DNA of 64,000 nucleotides from Aquatica leii (lineage: Eukaryota; Arthropoda; Insecta; Coleoptera; Lampyridae), in assembly GCA_035610365.1 (NCBI GenBank), contig CM069439.1, positions 20,163,533 to 20,227,532 on the forward strand, given 5' to 3'. Positions 47,201 through 56,977 of this stretch are shown piece by piece; position 1 is the stretch's first letter; every line of letters starts with the position of its first letter. Both the position numbers and the translations under genes were made by a program. The notes under the pieces were generated by a model that was not told the origin of the DNA, did not search any database, and saw only the letters and a list, made by a program, of their open reading frames with translations.

Positions 47201-50200
47201 TTTTACATTGATCTTTTAACATCGCAGTAAAATTTCTTCTTTCGAAGTATTAGAAATTGTTTTGAGTTTTTACTGTTTTTAGGGCAATAATGTACAAATA
47301 ACAAAGCTTTGCATTTCCAGTTAAAATTCATCAGGCCCGCACCTAGCACTTTTGGCGTCTTTGTGCAAACTTAAAATAACGCCCCAAATTTGTATTACAT
47401 TCATATGTGAGTACAGATACGGGTTAAATTAGGTATTATTATCCACTATTGAAAAATAATTTTAAAAAGTATTTTCATAAATTTATTTTCATTTTTATAT
47501 TTCACATAAGTACAAGCCATACAAGTATTTTTTCATTAAGGTACATAACATAATTATAAACTTATAGAAAACAGATATATATTCTAACAGTATTACAACT
47601 CAAAAGTTTTGTATTTTAGTTTCAAATGTAATATTTGATACAAAAGCACAAGAAGTTATAGCAAAACAGCAAAAGAGCTACAAAGCGATTACTCAGTATT
47701 GGTTGGGGTAATAAACTTGGTGTAATAATTAAATGGTAATACAAAGTAAGTTGACGTAAACAGCATGTCAGCATCAAATCTCTATGACTGGTCCAGCTTA
47801 GATCTAAGCTCACAAAGCGATTACTCCGTATTGGTAGGGATAATTAATTTAGGATAGTGATAATAAGCTGGTAACAAAAAAAGTAACAAAATCCTCAAAA
47901 TTTTGTGTGTGTGTGTTGATTTAGCTGGTGCAGATTCCAGAACGTTTCAGATTACTTAACAAATTATTTTTGGCTTTTAGCATTACCTGCACAAAACGAT
48001 TATATCGAAAGTAATCACTAATCAGCCAGAATTTAAGCTTATCTTTCTTTAGGATTTGTGGTCATATAATTTTTTTTTTTAATATTCCAGTCAAGCTTTT
48101 CTAAGTCTACTAAGTTGAATTGACAAAAACCATTGTATGTGAGCCAATCTGTAAAAGAGCGAATTTTAGAAGAATCGAATTACACGCACAAATAAAATTT
48201 TGAATTGTTTTTTTTTTAGTTTGTTTTCAAGTTATTGTTTACTATTATTTTGCTACGCTTTAAAATAATCATCTGGAATACAAAATCATATACATCTATT
48301 TCTAAGTTTCTAACGAGCAATCACTGGTAAATGTAAATATTTAAATCCCTAAACTTTTAAAAACTTGATATTTGAGACGCACTTCGATGATTTCAGATTA
48401 GATCAAATACTTGGAAAACAAGGATCAAAAGCCAAAGATGTGTACGCATCTAAAGTGAGTTTAGCTTCCAGAGTTGTAAAAGTCGAGCGCCAGGTATAAT
48501 TATTTGTGTAATTGTGTAAAACTATACGAAATTTTAAAGGTGGATGATATTGAAACAAAACTAGATCAATTTATGGAGTTGTACGTAGAAGATCGTAAAC
48601 GATTTTTGGCCTTACCTATTATAACAGAACCCTCATCAGAAATTGGTACTGTTTCTAAACTTAGCCCAGCAGCGTTAAAACCAAAACCTATTCTTATGGA
48701 AAAATTATCTTCGGAACCAACTTCGCCTACCAGTATTACAACTTTCAAGGAACCGTCTTCTGTAGCGGCAACCAGAAGACCGATGTATCGTGGATTTTCT
48801 GATTTGGGAAATCGAATAAAAAAAAAAGTAACTTTAAGGTTGTGATTGAGGTGTTCTTTAAAAGTTTCTGTATTGTAAAAATTGTAGCTCTCCTTATGAT
48901 GGTGATGTAGTAATCGTTGTTCCTTCGATAGAACAACCATCGTCTTCCTACGGAAAAGTTGCCGCATCTTCTATTGACAGTTGCATAACAATCGAAAACT
49001 TAGAAGACGAAATTCATCCAAAAATAACCGAAAGTTCAAGTAACTTTACTATTACCGTTGAAACAGATTTTTCACAATTCTTGTACAAAAGATACGTATT
49101 GTTTTGCAGCTTCTTATGACAGTTACTCGTCATCTACTTCCTTGTAGAGAGTGCGGGAGTAAATTAATTTAGTGAGTTACCCGCACATGTGTCAACGATT
49201 TTAAATGTATTAATGTGAATGATGTCATGTAATCTAACGTGGAATGTGCATGTTCTTGTCAATTCCTCGGTCGTATTATAGACTTCTCTACTACCTTCAA
49301 AAAATAACGCTTTCTAAATAACTAGCTATTACAGAAATCTATTAAAACTGTTTCCCGTTTTAAGTTCTATCGTATATGTGCATCATTTGAATATGTAAAC
49401 TCAGCATGTTGCTACACATACCAATTTGTTAATAATCATATTTTTTTTTATGTGATTTCAGAACTGTTTGAAGTTATAGAAGATCACAATAGAATAGATC
49501 GCGTTTATACGGCTACGGACATTTTAGTCTCGCGCGACTACGAAGACACACCTTTAACTCAAGCAGAAACTGTGACTGATCTTCATTTGCTAAGGCCTAG
49601 AGCTACTACTGAAAGAGGGGACGATATGTATTAATATTAATTCATTTTAATGGCCAAACTGTGCTTTGTTTTGAAGCACAACGAATAAAGTGATATGATC
49701 TTTCTATGTGTTGACCTATTTAGAAAAATCAAATAATTTTACAAGAGATTTAGACCAAATGGCAAATATTTAAAGTAGCTTAGATAAAAATTATATTTAA
49801 AAAAATCGGCAAGTTTTAAATGGTTTTTAATATAATCTAAAAATTTATTCGTGTAAAAAGTTGCGATAAGAAATTTTTGTTTAGTTAAACTGTACATAAT
49901 AAATTTTGAGAGAGCAGTAAAATATATAAAAGGATAGGTAGTTACTCATACCTGTATAAAATGTATACAATAAAATAATGTTGGTATAGTTTTGCCTTAT
50001 AAGCAAGATTGTTGATATTGATTGCTAGTTTAACAATTAGTTTTTATATAATCCAATTAACTTTAAAAAAATAGCCTTACGCAAAAAGGGGGACCTAGTA
50101 TTTTATAAATTATAAAGAACTTTGGACGAAAAAATCCAAAAAATCAGAAACCCGAGTTATGAAACTAAGTTTTTTTTTGCAAAAGTTCCGTCCTTTAGGT

Positions 50201-53200
50201 TTTTTTTTGTTTAAAACGCTTAAAGTCAAACTATTACTAAACGCATTATTCTTGTTTATTTTGCATAGATTTTTTTGCATAAAAAATACAGTCAAACCTC
50301 AATGATTTAATGTATAAATTACCTTTCGAGTTTTTGGTTCTTCTTTACGGTTTTCGTATTTTCGTTTTATATTGATCTTGCAACTTCGCAGTAAAATTTC
50401 TTCTTTCAAATTATTGGAAATTGCTTTAGGTTTTTAGGACTATTTCCCGAATAACAAAATTTCGCATTTCTGGAATTTTTTTGCATTTGCAGTTAAAATT
50501 CAGTGGGTTGAAATCACCTGTGATATTCATCAGATGTGCTAATCTTCATAACAGCATAACAATTTTGGTAAAGTATCTGTTTAAATGCGCTTATTTCCTC
50601 TGAGATTCAATGCACGTTCAAATGTTATCGAGGTTTGACTGTACTAAAAACGTTAATAACTCTAAATTAACAATAATTATAAACATTAATTTTAAATAAG
50701 ACTGTTAGTATGTAATTATTGATGTAAAATATTTTAGCACAAAAAATGGCAAATTTCTAAATCCTTTTGTGTAGCTTCCAATATGCTCATTCTTTTGTTT
50801 TTAGAAAACGCTTCCTATTCTCTGCTAAAGAATGTTTGAGAGAGTTTTGTACATGTTTTTTATACCGATTCGGACTTGAGAACTAATTTTTATTTTTTAG
50901 TATTAACTCGAATATAATAGTAAATTGTGAATGCGTAAAAACTAGCAGAGTGAAGCACACTAGAATAGTTGACAGTTTCTATTCACACGTTGATAAAGTT
51001 ATCCACCCCACGCGTTTTTAATCTTATAAAGTTACAGATTACCGTCTCGGTTATATAAAAAGTTTCTGAATTTTGATTCTTAAAAATAAATTCAATGAAG
51101 AAATATTTTACGATTTTACTTTGCGACAAGATCTCCTAATGGTTACAAATGTCCTAAAGCTAAACCTGTCTTCCAATAATAATAATAATTATAATAATAA
51201 AATTGAAAAAAAGTTTATTGTGAAAAATGAAAGTAGGTATTTATATAGTTGATAGCTAATATAAAAGCGCATAATAGCGATCGCACTACACTTAACCATA
51301 TGAAATTTTTAAATTTTATTTTTCAAAAATCGGTAGATTACGTACATGCGCAAAAATAAAAAATCACGTTTTTATTAAAAAATTAATTTAGTATTAATGT
51401 TTAAGGATTTTAGAATGTTTTCTAAAATCGACTATTTTTGGAGTTTTTTATTCCACTAGAAATTTTTTGGTAAAGGTTTGAGCGAGTGTAATTTCTAAGT
51501 GTTTCTGTGTATGTTTCATTTTCTGATACCAATCACCAAGCTGCTGCAAGTTAAGACGTTCTGCACAAAGTAGACTAGATCTATTCGGATATTGAAATCG
51601 TATTTATAAACTCGACTACCTGCACATATTAAATGTGCCAATAACTGTGGGAAATTTTTTTTTAATGCTAACTTTGTTACTCCGTCGTTTTCTTTGTTAC
51701 TAAACGCAAATGCTCGTAGGTATCTCTATATTAAGAAATTTTTAATGCTCGTCTCTGTTGTGTTCTTACAGTGGTTTGTTTTTGTAAAACTAATGTTGAC
51801 TGCCACAAATTTCACTGAAATCTTGAAACGCTCGTCATAATTAATAGTTATTTTTTAGTGCCGATTTGAATTAAATCGAAAATATGTACTAGTCATCCAC
51901 AAGAAATTCATATTTGACATTTGCATTTTCGTCAAAATAATCAAATATGTACTATGGCCTTATAGGTAAAATTAAATTTTATTACGTACTATAGTTTGGC
52001 GTACCTATTTTGCCAAAGATGCTTTATAATATTGAATATTTAGATAAAATTAGAAAATGTATCGCATATTTTATACCTCAACACGTTTTTGCCAATATTA
52101 AATTGAATTTTGTAGACATAGTAGCTACACAGAAACATTATAGTATTTACAATAGGTTGTAAAAACTATAACTATAAAAAATCATTAAAACTTCACTGGC
52201 GATGCTAAAAGCACTACAAGATTACTCAAACAACGGAACTACTAATATTTCCATTATATAAATTTTTAAACAATAACGTCGTGCAATCAAATTTTCAGGT
52301 CCAATTTCAGTAGTATCAGCAAAAGGCCTTTTTAAATAAGTAAAAAAACATGTCATTTGTAATAGTATTATTGATGTTAAATGTTTAATACAATTTTTGA
52401 CAATTTTCTGTTTAGATATCGGTCATATTTGTACTTAAATGTCACCCAACATATTCTGTGGACCTAATCTTTTAAATCTAAACAGTAGATTAAACGATGT
52501 TGTCAAGGTATGCACATTTGGATTATAAACAAAATGATGTTCCATAAACGCAGGTGTCATACTCATTTACCACATAGTTTCATACTCACTTAGAAGTGCT
52601 TTTCCAATTGCATGAAAATAATGTACAACCATGTTTGTAATAAAGACATACAATTACACTTTTATGTATCTTGTCTGAAATTTAAATTTTACGTTAAGAA
52701 AACTTGTAAGGGTTTAATGTTAAGACTTCTATTAAAATATGTACATTTGTTTTATAATTTTAAACTGTACTCATTACCAAATATAAGTTGTTCACAATAT
52801 GTATATTTTTAAACCTTTTCTCGCTACAACAAAGTCCTGATTAATTTTTTTTAATTGTTTAGATTTCAGTTTTATTTCCTAGGATTAATCCACATCAATG
52901 TTTCTTGGTTTTAGACATTAACATAACATAACAAATTGCTATACTGATGCCGACCACGCTAGAAAAAGATAAATAATCTGTTATAACAATAAAAGGACGT
53001 GGAATGCCAAAAAGTGATTTGAGCCTTGTATTAATATAACTCAACTTTCATTTAAATTCGTGTCTGGATTTTTCTACAATTCTTAACATCGTTGAAAAAA
53101 AAAATTTCTTTGCGCTTACATGCGCGTATATCTATATCAGATACTGTCAATTCGCTACCAGTAACTACCCTACAGAAATGTCACATAAAAACCAATAGAA

Positions 53201-55974
53201 GCTAATACTAAATTAAATAGGTTACAATAGGAGTGAATTAGATACATTCCTATATAGCAACGTACATAACAGTTACGTACATTTTACGTAATACAAGTAT
53301 GTAATACAATGCACGCCGCTTAATAGAATCGCATTGGGACTTGGGGATTTTGATAACAATATCCGATATTGGTTACCCTCAAATACGAAATCAGCACAAT
53401 CCTTACATTAACGATACAATACAAATATAATTTAAAAATAAGCCGCAGCAAAGTTACTAGAAATCGTATCGATCTTGCTCGATCCTCTTGGAATATTCGA
53501 GAAACCACGCGCACGTATATAAGAAGTTTGAGTCAAGAAAGACGAGCAGAGTTAGTTAATAATTATTTGTAGTCATTTTGTTCTAGTGTGCGGTACACAG
53601 CAACTCGGTTAAATATGTCTTCACAGAAAAGAAAAATAACGAACGAACATCGAGTTTATAATGGCGGTTGAGAATCAGACTATTTAATAACTAACAATAA
53701 TAATAATAAACACTTGAATTACTTTTAGAACGCTTCGATGAGGAAGGACATCAAAAATACTTTAAGTGTCTAAGAACCGTCTACGTTTCGTGCGGCTGTG
53801 TCTGCACTTCTTCAGCACTCTATTTATTAAACAATACAGTTATTTACATGTTTGTACAAGTACAAGCCATACAAGTATTTTTTCATTGAGGTACATAACA
53901 TATTTATAAACTTATAGAAAACAGATATATATATTCTAACAGTATTACAATTCAAAAGTTTTGTATTTTAGTTTCAAATGTAATATTTGATACAAAAGCA
54001 CAAGAAGTTATAGCAAAACAGCAAAACAGCAACAAAGCGATTACTCAGTATTGGTTGAGGTAATAAATTTGGTGTAATAATTAAATAGTAATACAAAGTA
54101 AGTTGACGTAAACAGTATGTCAATATCAAATCTCTATGGGTGGTCCAGCTTAGATCTACGCTCACAACGCGATTACTCCGTATTGGTAAGGATAATAAAT
54201 TTAGGATAGTGATAATAAACTGGTAATAAAAAAAGTAACAAAATCCTCAAAATTTTGTGTTGGTTTAGCTGGTGCAGCTTCCAGGACGTTTCAGATTACT
54301 TAACAAATTATTTTTAGTTTATGCATCACCTTCACAAAACGATTATATCGAAAGTAATCACTAATCAGCTAGAATTCAAGCTTATCTTTCTTTAGGATTT
54401 GTGGTCATATAATTTTTTTTTAATATTCCAGTCAAGCTTTTCTAAGTCTACTAAGTTGAATTGACAAAAACCATTGTATGTGGGCCAATCTGTAAAAGAG
54501 CGAATTTTGGAAGAATCGAATTAGACGCACGAATCAAATTTTGAATTGTTTTTTTTTAGTTTGTTTTCAAGTTATTGTTTGCTATTATTTTACTACGCTT
54601 TAAAATAATCATCTGGGATACAAAATCATATACATCTATTTTTAAGTTTCTAACGAGCAATCACTGCTAAATGTAAATATTTAAATCCCTAAACTTTTAA
54701 AAACTTGATATTTGAGACGCACTTCGATGATTTCAGATTAGATCAAATACTTGGAAAACAAGGATCAAAAGCCAAAGATGTGTACGCATCTAAAGTGAGT
54801 TTAGCTTCCAGAGTTGTAAAAGTCGAGCGCCAGGTATAATTATTTGTATAATTGTGTAAAACTATACGAAATTTTAAAGGTGGATGATATTGAAACAAAA
54901 CTAGATCAATTTATGGAGTTGTACGTAGAAGATCGTAAACGATTTTTGGCCTTACCTATTATAACAGAACCCTCATCAGAAATTGGTACTGTTTCTAAGC
55001 TTAGCCCAGCAGCGTTAAAACCAAAACCTATTCTTATGGAAAAATTATCTTCGGAACCAACTTCGCCTACCAGTATTACAACTTTCAAGGAACCGTCTTC
55101 TGTAGCGGCAACCAGAAGACCGATGTATCGTGGATTTTCTGATTTGGGAAATCGAATAAAGAAAAAAGTAACTTTAAGGTTGTGATTGAGGTGTTTTTTA
55201 AAAGTTTCTGTATTGTAAAAATTGTAGCTCTCCTTATGATGGTGATGTAGTAATCGTTGTTCCTTCGATAGAACAACCATCGTCTTCCTACGGAAATGTT
55301 GCCGCATCTTCTATTGACAGTTGCATAACAATCGAAAACTTAGAAGACGAAATTCATCCAAAAATAACCGAAAGTTCAGGTAACTTTACTATTACCGTTG
55401 AAACAGATTTTTCACAATTCTTGTACAAAAGATACGTATTGTTTTGCAGCTTCTTATGACAGTTACTCGTCATCTACTTCCTTGTAGAGAGTGCGGGAGT
55501 AAATTAATTTAGTGAGTTACCCGCACATGTGTCAACGATTTTAAATGTATTAATGTGAATGATGTCATGTAATCTAACGTGGAATGTGCATGTTCTTGTC
55601 AATTCCTCGGTCGTATTATAGACTTCTCTACTACCTTCAAAAAATAACGCTTTCTAAATAACTAGCTATTACCGAAATCTATTAAAACTGTTTCCCGTTT
55701 TAAGTTCTATCGTATATGTGCATCATTCGAATATGTAAACTCAGCATGTTGCTACACATACCAATTTGTTAATAATCATATTTTTTGTTATGTGATTTCA
55801 GAACTGTTTGAAGTAATAGAAGATCACAATAGAATAGATCGCGTTTATACGGCTACGGACATTTTAGTCTCGCGCGACTACGAAGACACACCTTTAACTC
55901 AAGAAGAAACTGTGACTGATCTTCATTTGCTAAGGCCTAGAGCTACTACTGAAAGAGGGGACGATATGTATTAA
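35115..55974 (+). CDS. KCNQ: KCNQ-type voltage-gated potassium channel, C-terminal exons (partial gene)
   Basis: KCNQ (Kv7) channels are tetrameric membrane K+ channels. This locus holds the cytoplasmic C-terminus: single exons 35115-35278, 35325-35417, 35472-35548 and 35604-35731, then three tandem copies of the remaining exons. Key matches are [83 protein letters not shown] and [12 protein letters not shown], which follow KCNQ helices B, C and D. All listed introns are GT-AG and phases agree across every junction. The membrane domain (S1-S6) is not in the window and should lie upstream of base 1. Symbol given by family; the one-to-one orthologue is inferred. Confidence 0.93.
35325..35417 (+). 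CDS. KCNQ: KCNQ exon: second linker exon
   Basis: After a 46-nt intron. Encodes [19 protein letters not shown] and [11 protein letters not shown]. Acceptor TTTTAG, donor GTACTC (GT kept, weaker consensus). Entry and exit phase 1, so it could be skipped without a frameshift. Confidence 0.85.
35472..35548 (+). CDS. KCNQ: KCNQ exon: acidic/Gln stretch and start of helix B
   Basis: Encodes [16 protein letters not shown] followed by [10 protein letters not shown], the first turns of the calmodulin-binding helix B. Acceptor TTCCAG, donor GTGTAT. Ends on a codon boundary. Confidence 0.9.
35604..35731 (+). CDS. KCNQ: KCNQ exon: calmodulin-binding helix B and start of helix C
   Basis: Encodes [30 protein letters not shown] and [13 protein letters not shown]. 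Basic-hydrophobic helix B binds calmodulin in KCNQ channels; the [13 protein letters not shown] stretch is among the most conserved in the family. Donor GTGAGA; ends after two bases of an Arg codon, which matches the first base of each of the three helix-C exons downstream, so any of the three modules can be joined in frame. Confidence 0.95.
36306..36655 (-). repeat. Non-coding repeat family A, inverted copy in the KCNQ intron
   Basis: Two related halves of about 150 bp, each with an ATTACTCCGTATTGGTAG-like word, an AGCTTAGAT-like word and TGGTAATAAAAA near the end (read on the minus strand). The same family stands at the start of each of the three KCNQ units in + orientation. No coding capacity; MITE-like. 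Confidence 0.65.
36757..38850 (+). pseudogene. RTE-like LINE (end of EN, RT, C-terminus) inside the KCNQ intron
   Basis: 5' truncated: it starts in the endonuclease end ([15 protein letters not shown], then [11 protein letters not shown]). The RT holds [48 protein letters not shown] (first Asp), [17 protein letters not shown] and [12 protein letters not shown] (both catalytic Asps), then NQKKTKYM and a tail with [11 protein letters not shown]. Lesions are few: a shift near 37325, a shift near 37550, a TGA at about 37784 where Gly is expected (before FRPG), and a shift near 38310. Same strand as KCNQ. Lys- and Ile-rich with A-biased codons. The clade is judged from motif style only. Confidence 0.85.
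38960..39254. other. No gene seen
   Basis: AT-rich intron sequence between the LINE and the dispersed repeat. Confidence 0.35.
39255..39640. repeat. Dispersed 0.4 kb repeat, copy 2
   Basis: Partner of 28178-28590, same orientation, 11 kb away. Confidence 0.8.
39985..40205 (+). repeat. Repeat family A at the start of KCNQ unit 1
   Basis: Contains AAGTTGACGTAAACAGCATG, GCGATTACTCTGTATTGGTA and ATAATAAGCTGGTAATAAAA. Homologous to 47690-47905 and 54035-54245; the triplicated homology begins here. Confidence 0.75.
40646..40742 (+). CDS. KCNQ: KCNQ module 1 exon A: helix C and start of helix D
   Basis: Acceptor TTTCAG, donor GTATAA. First base completes Arg, then [19 protein letters not shown] and [13 protein letters not shown]. 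This region carries the assembly helices of KCNQ channels. Ends on a codon boundary. 97 nt in all three units. Confidence 0.93.
40789..41087 (+). CDS. KCNQ: KCNQ module 1 exon B: helix D coil and tail
   Basis: Follows a 46-nt intron. Encodes [20 protein letters not shown], the second half of the helix D coiled coil, then a Pro/Ser-rich tail ([20 protein letters not shown]) and a basic segment ([11 protein letters not shown]). Donor GTTGTG. 299 nt, protein-identical in the three units. The long minus-strand frame here is a shadow of this exon. Confidence 0.93.
41137..41288 (+). CDS. KCNQ: KCNQ module 1 exon C
   Basis: After a 49-nt intron (acceptor TTGTAG). Encodes [20 protein letters not shown], then [20 protein letters not shown] and [10 protein letters not shown]. 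Ser-rich acidic tail. Donor CAG/GTAACT. Ends after one G, which can join either of two last exons in frame. Confidence 0.85.
41359..41396 (+). CDS. KCNQ: KCNQ module 1 exon D1: short last exon ending in TSL
   Basis: Acceptor TTTGCAG 70 nt after exon C. Encodes [12 protein letters not shown] then TAG. The final T-S-L fits the class I PDZ-ligand pattern (S/T-X-hydrophobic). Present unchanged in all units at 49110-49147 and 55450-55487. Whether it is used as a last exon or by read-through to a later poly(A) site cannot be told. Confidence 0.7.
41711..41883 (+). CDS. KCNQ: KCNQ module 1 exon D2: long alternative last exon
   Basis: Acceptor TTTCAG, joined to exon C in the same phase as D1. Encodes [19 protein letters not shown], then [17 protein letters not shown] and ERGDDMY with a TAA stop. 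Acidic, no PDZ-type end. AATAAA lies 50 nt after the stop. D1 and D2 are mutually exclusive because D1 has a stop. Confidence 0.82.
41933..41938 (+). terminator. Poly(A) signal of KCNQ module 1
   Basis: AATAAA 50 nt after the D2 stop, repeated at 49684-49689 and 56024-56029. Confidence 0.65.
42538..42890. mobile_element. pogo-type MITE in unit 1
   Basis: 353 bp with perfect ends CAGTCAAACCTC and GAGGTTTGACTG, flanked by TA. This is the end style of Tc1/mariner pogo-type elements. No coding capacity. Copies sit at the same place in units 2 and 3. Confidence 0.8.
46215..46680 (+). pseudogene. hAT transposase remnant (ZBED5/SCAND3-like)
   Basis: In broken frames: [13 protein letters not shown] near 46275, then [15 protein letters not shown] near 46515 and [11 protein letters not shown]...[10 protein letters not shown] to 46650. 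This matches the DESTD...LxLxxL..T.g.DI.n region of domesticated and mobile hAT transposases. A similar stretch recurs at 63640-64000. Confidence 0.65.
46990..47335. repeat. Second copy of the 42420-42760 sequence within unit 1
   Basis: Shares TTTAGGTTTTTTTTTGTTTA, AAACGCTTAAAGTC, GTCAAACCTCAA and TTTTTGGTTCTTGTTTACGG with the pogo-MITE region of the same unit. Lies in the 1.4 kb segment missing from unit 2. Confidence 0.65.
47690..47905 (+). repeat. Repeat family A at the unit 1/unit 2 boundary
   Basis: Two halves, one with ATTACTCAGTATTGGTTGGG and one with ATTACTCCGTATTGGTAGGG. It stands where unit 1 ends and unit 2 starts. Confidence 0.75.
48397..49634 (+). CDS. KCNQ: KCNQ module 2 (exons A, B, C, D1, D2)
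   Basis: Exons: A 48397-48493, B 48540-48838, C 48888-49039, D1 49110-49147, D2 49462-49634. Lengths and phases equal module 1; frames are open and GT/AG dinucleotides are kept. Exon B differs from module 1 only at silent sites. Exon C has Lys for Asn (YGKVAA), and its last base is A instead of G, so the donor is CAA/GTAACT and the junction residue becomes Thr (with D1) or Lys (with D2). D2 has Ala for Glu (LTQAE). AATAAA at 49684. Could be an alternative 3' end or a silent duplicate. Confidence 0.85.
50289..50641. mobile_element. pogo-type MITE in unit 2
   Basis: Same ends (CAGTCAAACCTC/GAGGTTTGACTG) and TA flanks as 42538-42890. It was carried by the duplication. Confidence 0.8.
54035..54245 (+). 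repeat. Repeat family A at the unit 2/unit 3 boundary
   Basis: Homologous to 47690-47905, again at a unit boundary. Confidence 0.75.
54737..55974 (+). CDS. KCNQ: KCNQ module 3 (exons A, B, C, D1, D2)
   Basis: Exons: A 54737-54833, B 54880-55178, C 55228-55379, D1 55450-55487, D2 55802-55974. All frames are open. The translation appears identical to module 1 (Asn kept in YGNVAA, Glu kept in LTQEE) and the exon C donor is the consensus CAG/GTAACT. AATAAA at 56024. It lies 14.1 kb downstream of module 1. Confidence 0.87.
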
Positions 55975-56625
55975 TATTAATTCATTTTAATGGCCAAACT
56001 GTGCTTTGTTTTGAAGCACAACGAATAAAGTGATATGATCTTTCTATGTGTTGACCTATTTAGAAAAATCAAATAATTTTACAAGAGATTTAGACCAAAT
56101 GGCAAATATTTAAAGTAGCTTAGATAAAAATTATATTTAAAAAAATCGGCAAGTTTTAAATGGTTTTTAATATAATCTAAAAATTTATTCGTGTAAAAAG
56201 TTGCGATAAGAAATTTTTGTTTTGTTAAACTGTACATAATAAATTTTGAGAGAGCAGTAAAATATATAAAAGGATAGGTAGTTACTCATACCTGTATAAA
56301 ATGTATACAATAAAATAATATTGGTATAGTTTTGCCTTATAAGCAAGATTGTTGATATTGATTGCTAGTTTAACAATTAGTTTTTATATAATCCAATTAA
56401 CTTTAAAAAAAATAGCCTTACGCAAAAAGGGGGACCTAGTATTTTATAAATTATAAAGAACTTTGGACGAAAAATCCAAAAAATCAGAAACCCGAGTTAT
56501 GAAACTAAGTTTTTTTTGCGAAAGTTCCGTCCTTTAGGTTTTTTTGTTCAAAACGCTTAAAGTCAAACTATTACTAAACGCATTATTCTTGTTTATTTTG
56601 CATAGATTTTTTTGTATAAAGAATA

Positions 56626-56977
56626 CAGTCAAACCTCAATGATTTAATGTATAAATTACCTTTCGAGTTTTTGGTTCTTGTTTACGGTTTTCGTATTTTC
56701 GTTTTATATTGATCTTGCAACTTCGCAGTAAAATTTCTTCTTTCAAATTATTGGAAATTGCTTTAGGTTTTTAGGGCAATAATGATCGAATAACAAAATT
56801 TCGCATTTCTGGAATTTTTTTGCATTTCCAGTTAAAATTCAGTGGGTTGAAATCGCCTGTGATATTCAGATGTGCTAATCTTCATAACAGCATAACAATT
56901 TTGGTAAAATATCTGTTTAAATGCGCTTATTTCATCTGAGATTCAATGCACGTTCAAATGTTATCGAGGTTTGACTG
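56626..56977. mobile_element. pogo-type MITE in unit 3
   Basis: Same ends and TA flanks as the copies in units 1 and 2. Confidence 0.8.

Larger units (their letters stand above)
39990..47740 (+). repeat. KCNQ tail unit 1 (7.75 kb)
   Basis: First of three tandem units. Holds the five C-terminal KCNQ exons (40646-41883), a poly(A) signal, a pogo-type MITE (42538-42890), long AT-rich non-coding sequence, and near the end a hAT remnant (46215-46680). Matching positions in unit 2 lie 7751 bp away. It has 1.41 kb (about 46105-47510) that unit 2 lacks. Small frames repeated in all units (for example 43016-43270, 44859-45131, 45618-45821) show no domain and are probably non-coding. Confidence 0.9.
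47741..54080 (+). repeat. KCNQ tail unit 2 (6.34 kb)
   Basis: Near-identical to unit 1 except for a 1.41 kb deletion at about 53856 and scattered substitutions and small indels. Contains the KCNQ module at 48397-49634, a pogo-type MITE at 50289-50641 and the same non-coding tail. Confidence 0.9.

Noticed and set aside
47334-47440. hAT end at CAGGCCCGCACCTAGC
   Set aside because: The start resembles hAT ends, but no matching right end or coding part lies downstream before the unit boundary. Too short to call.
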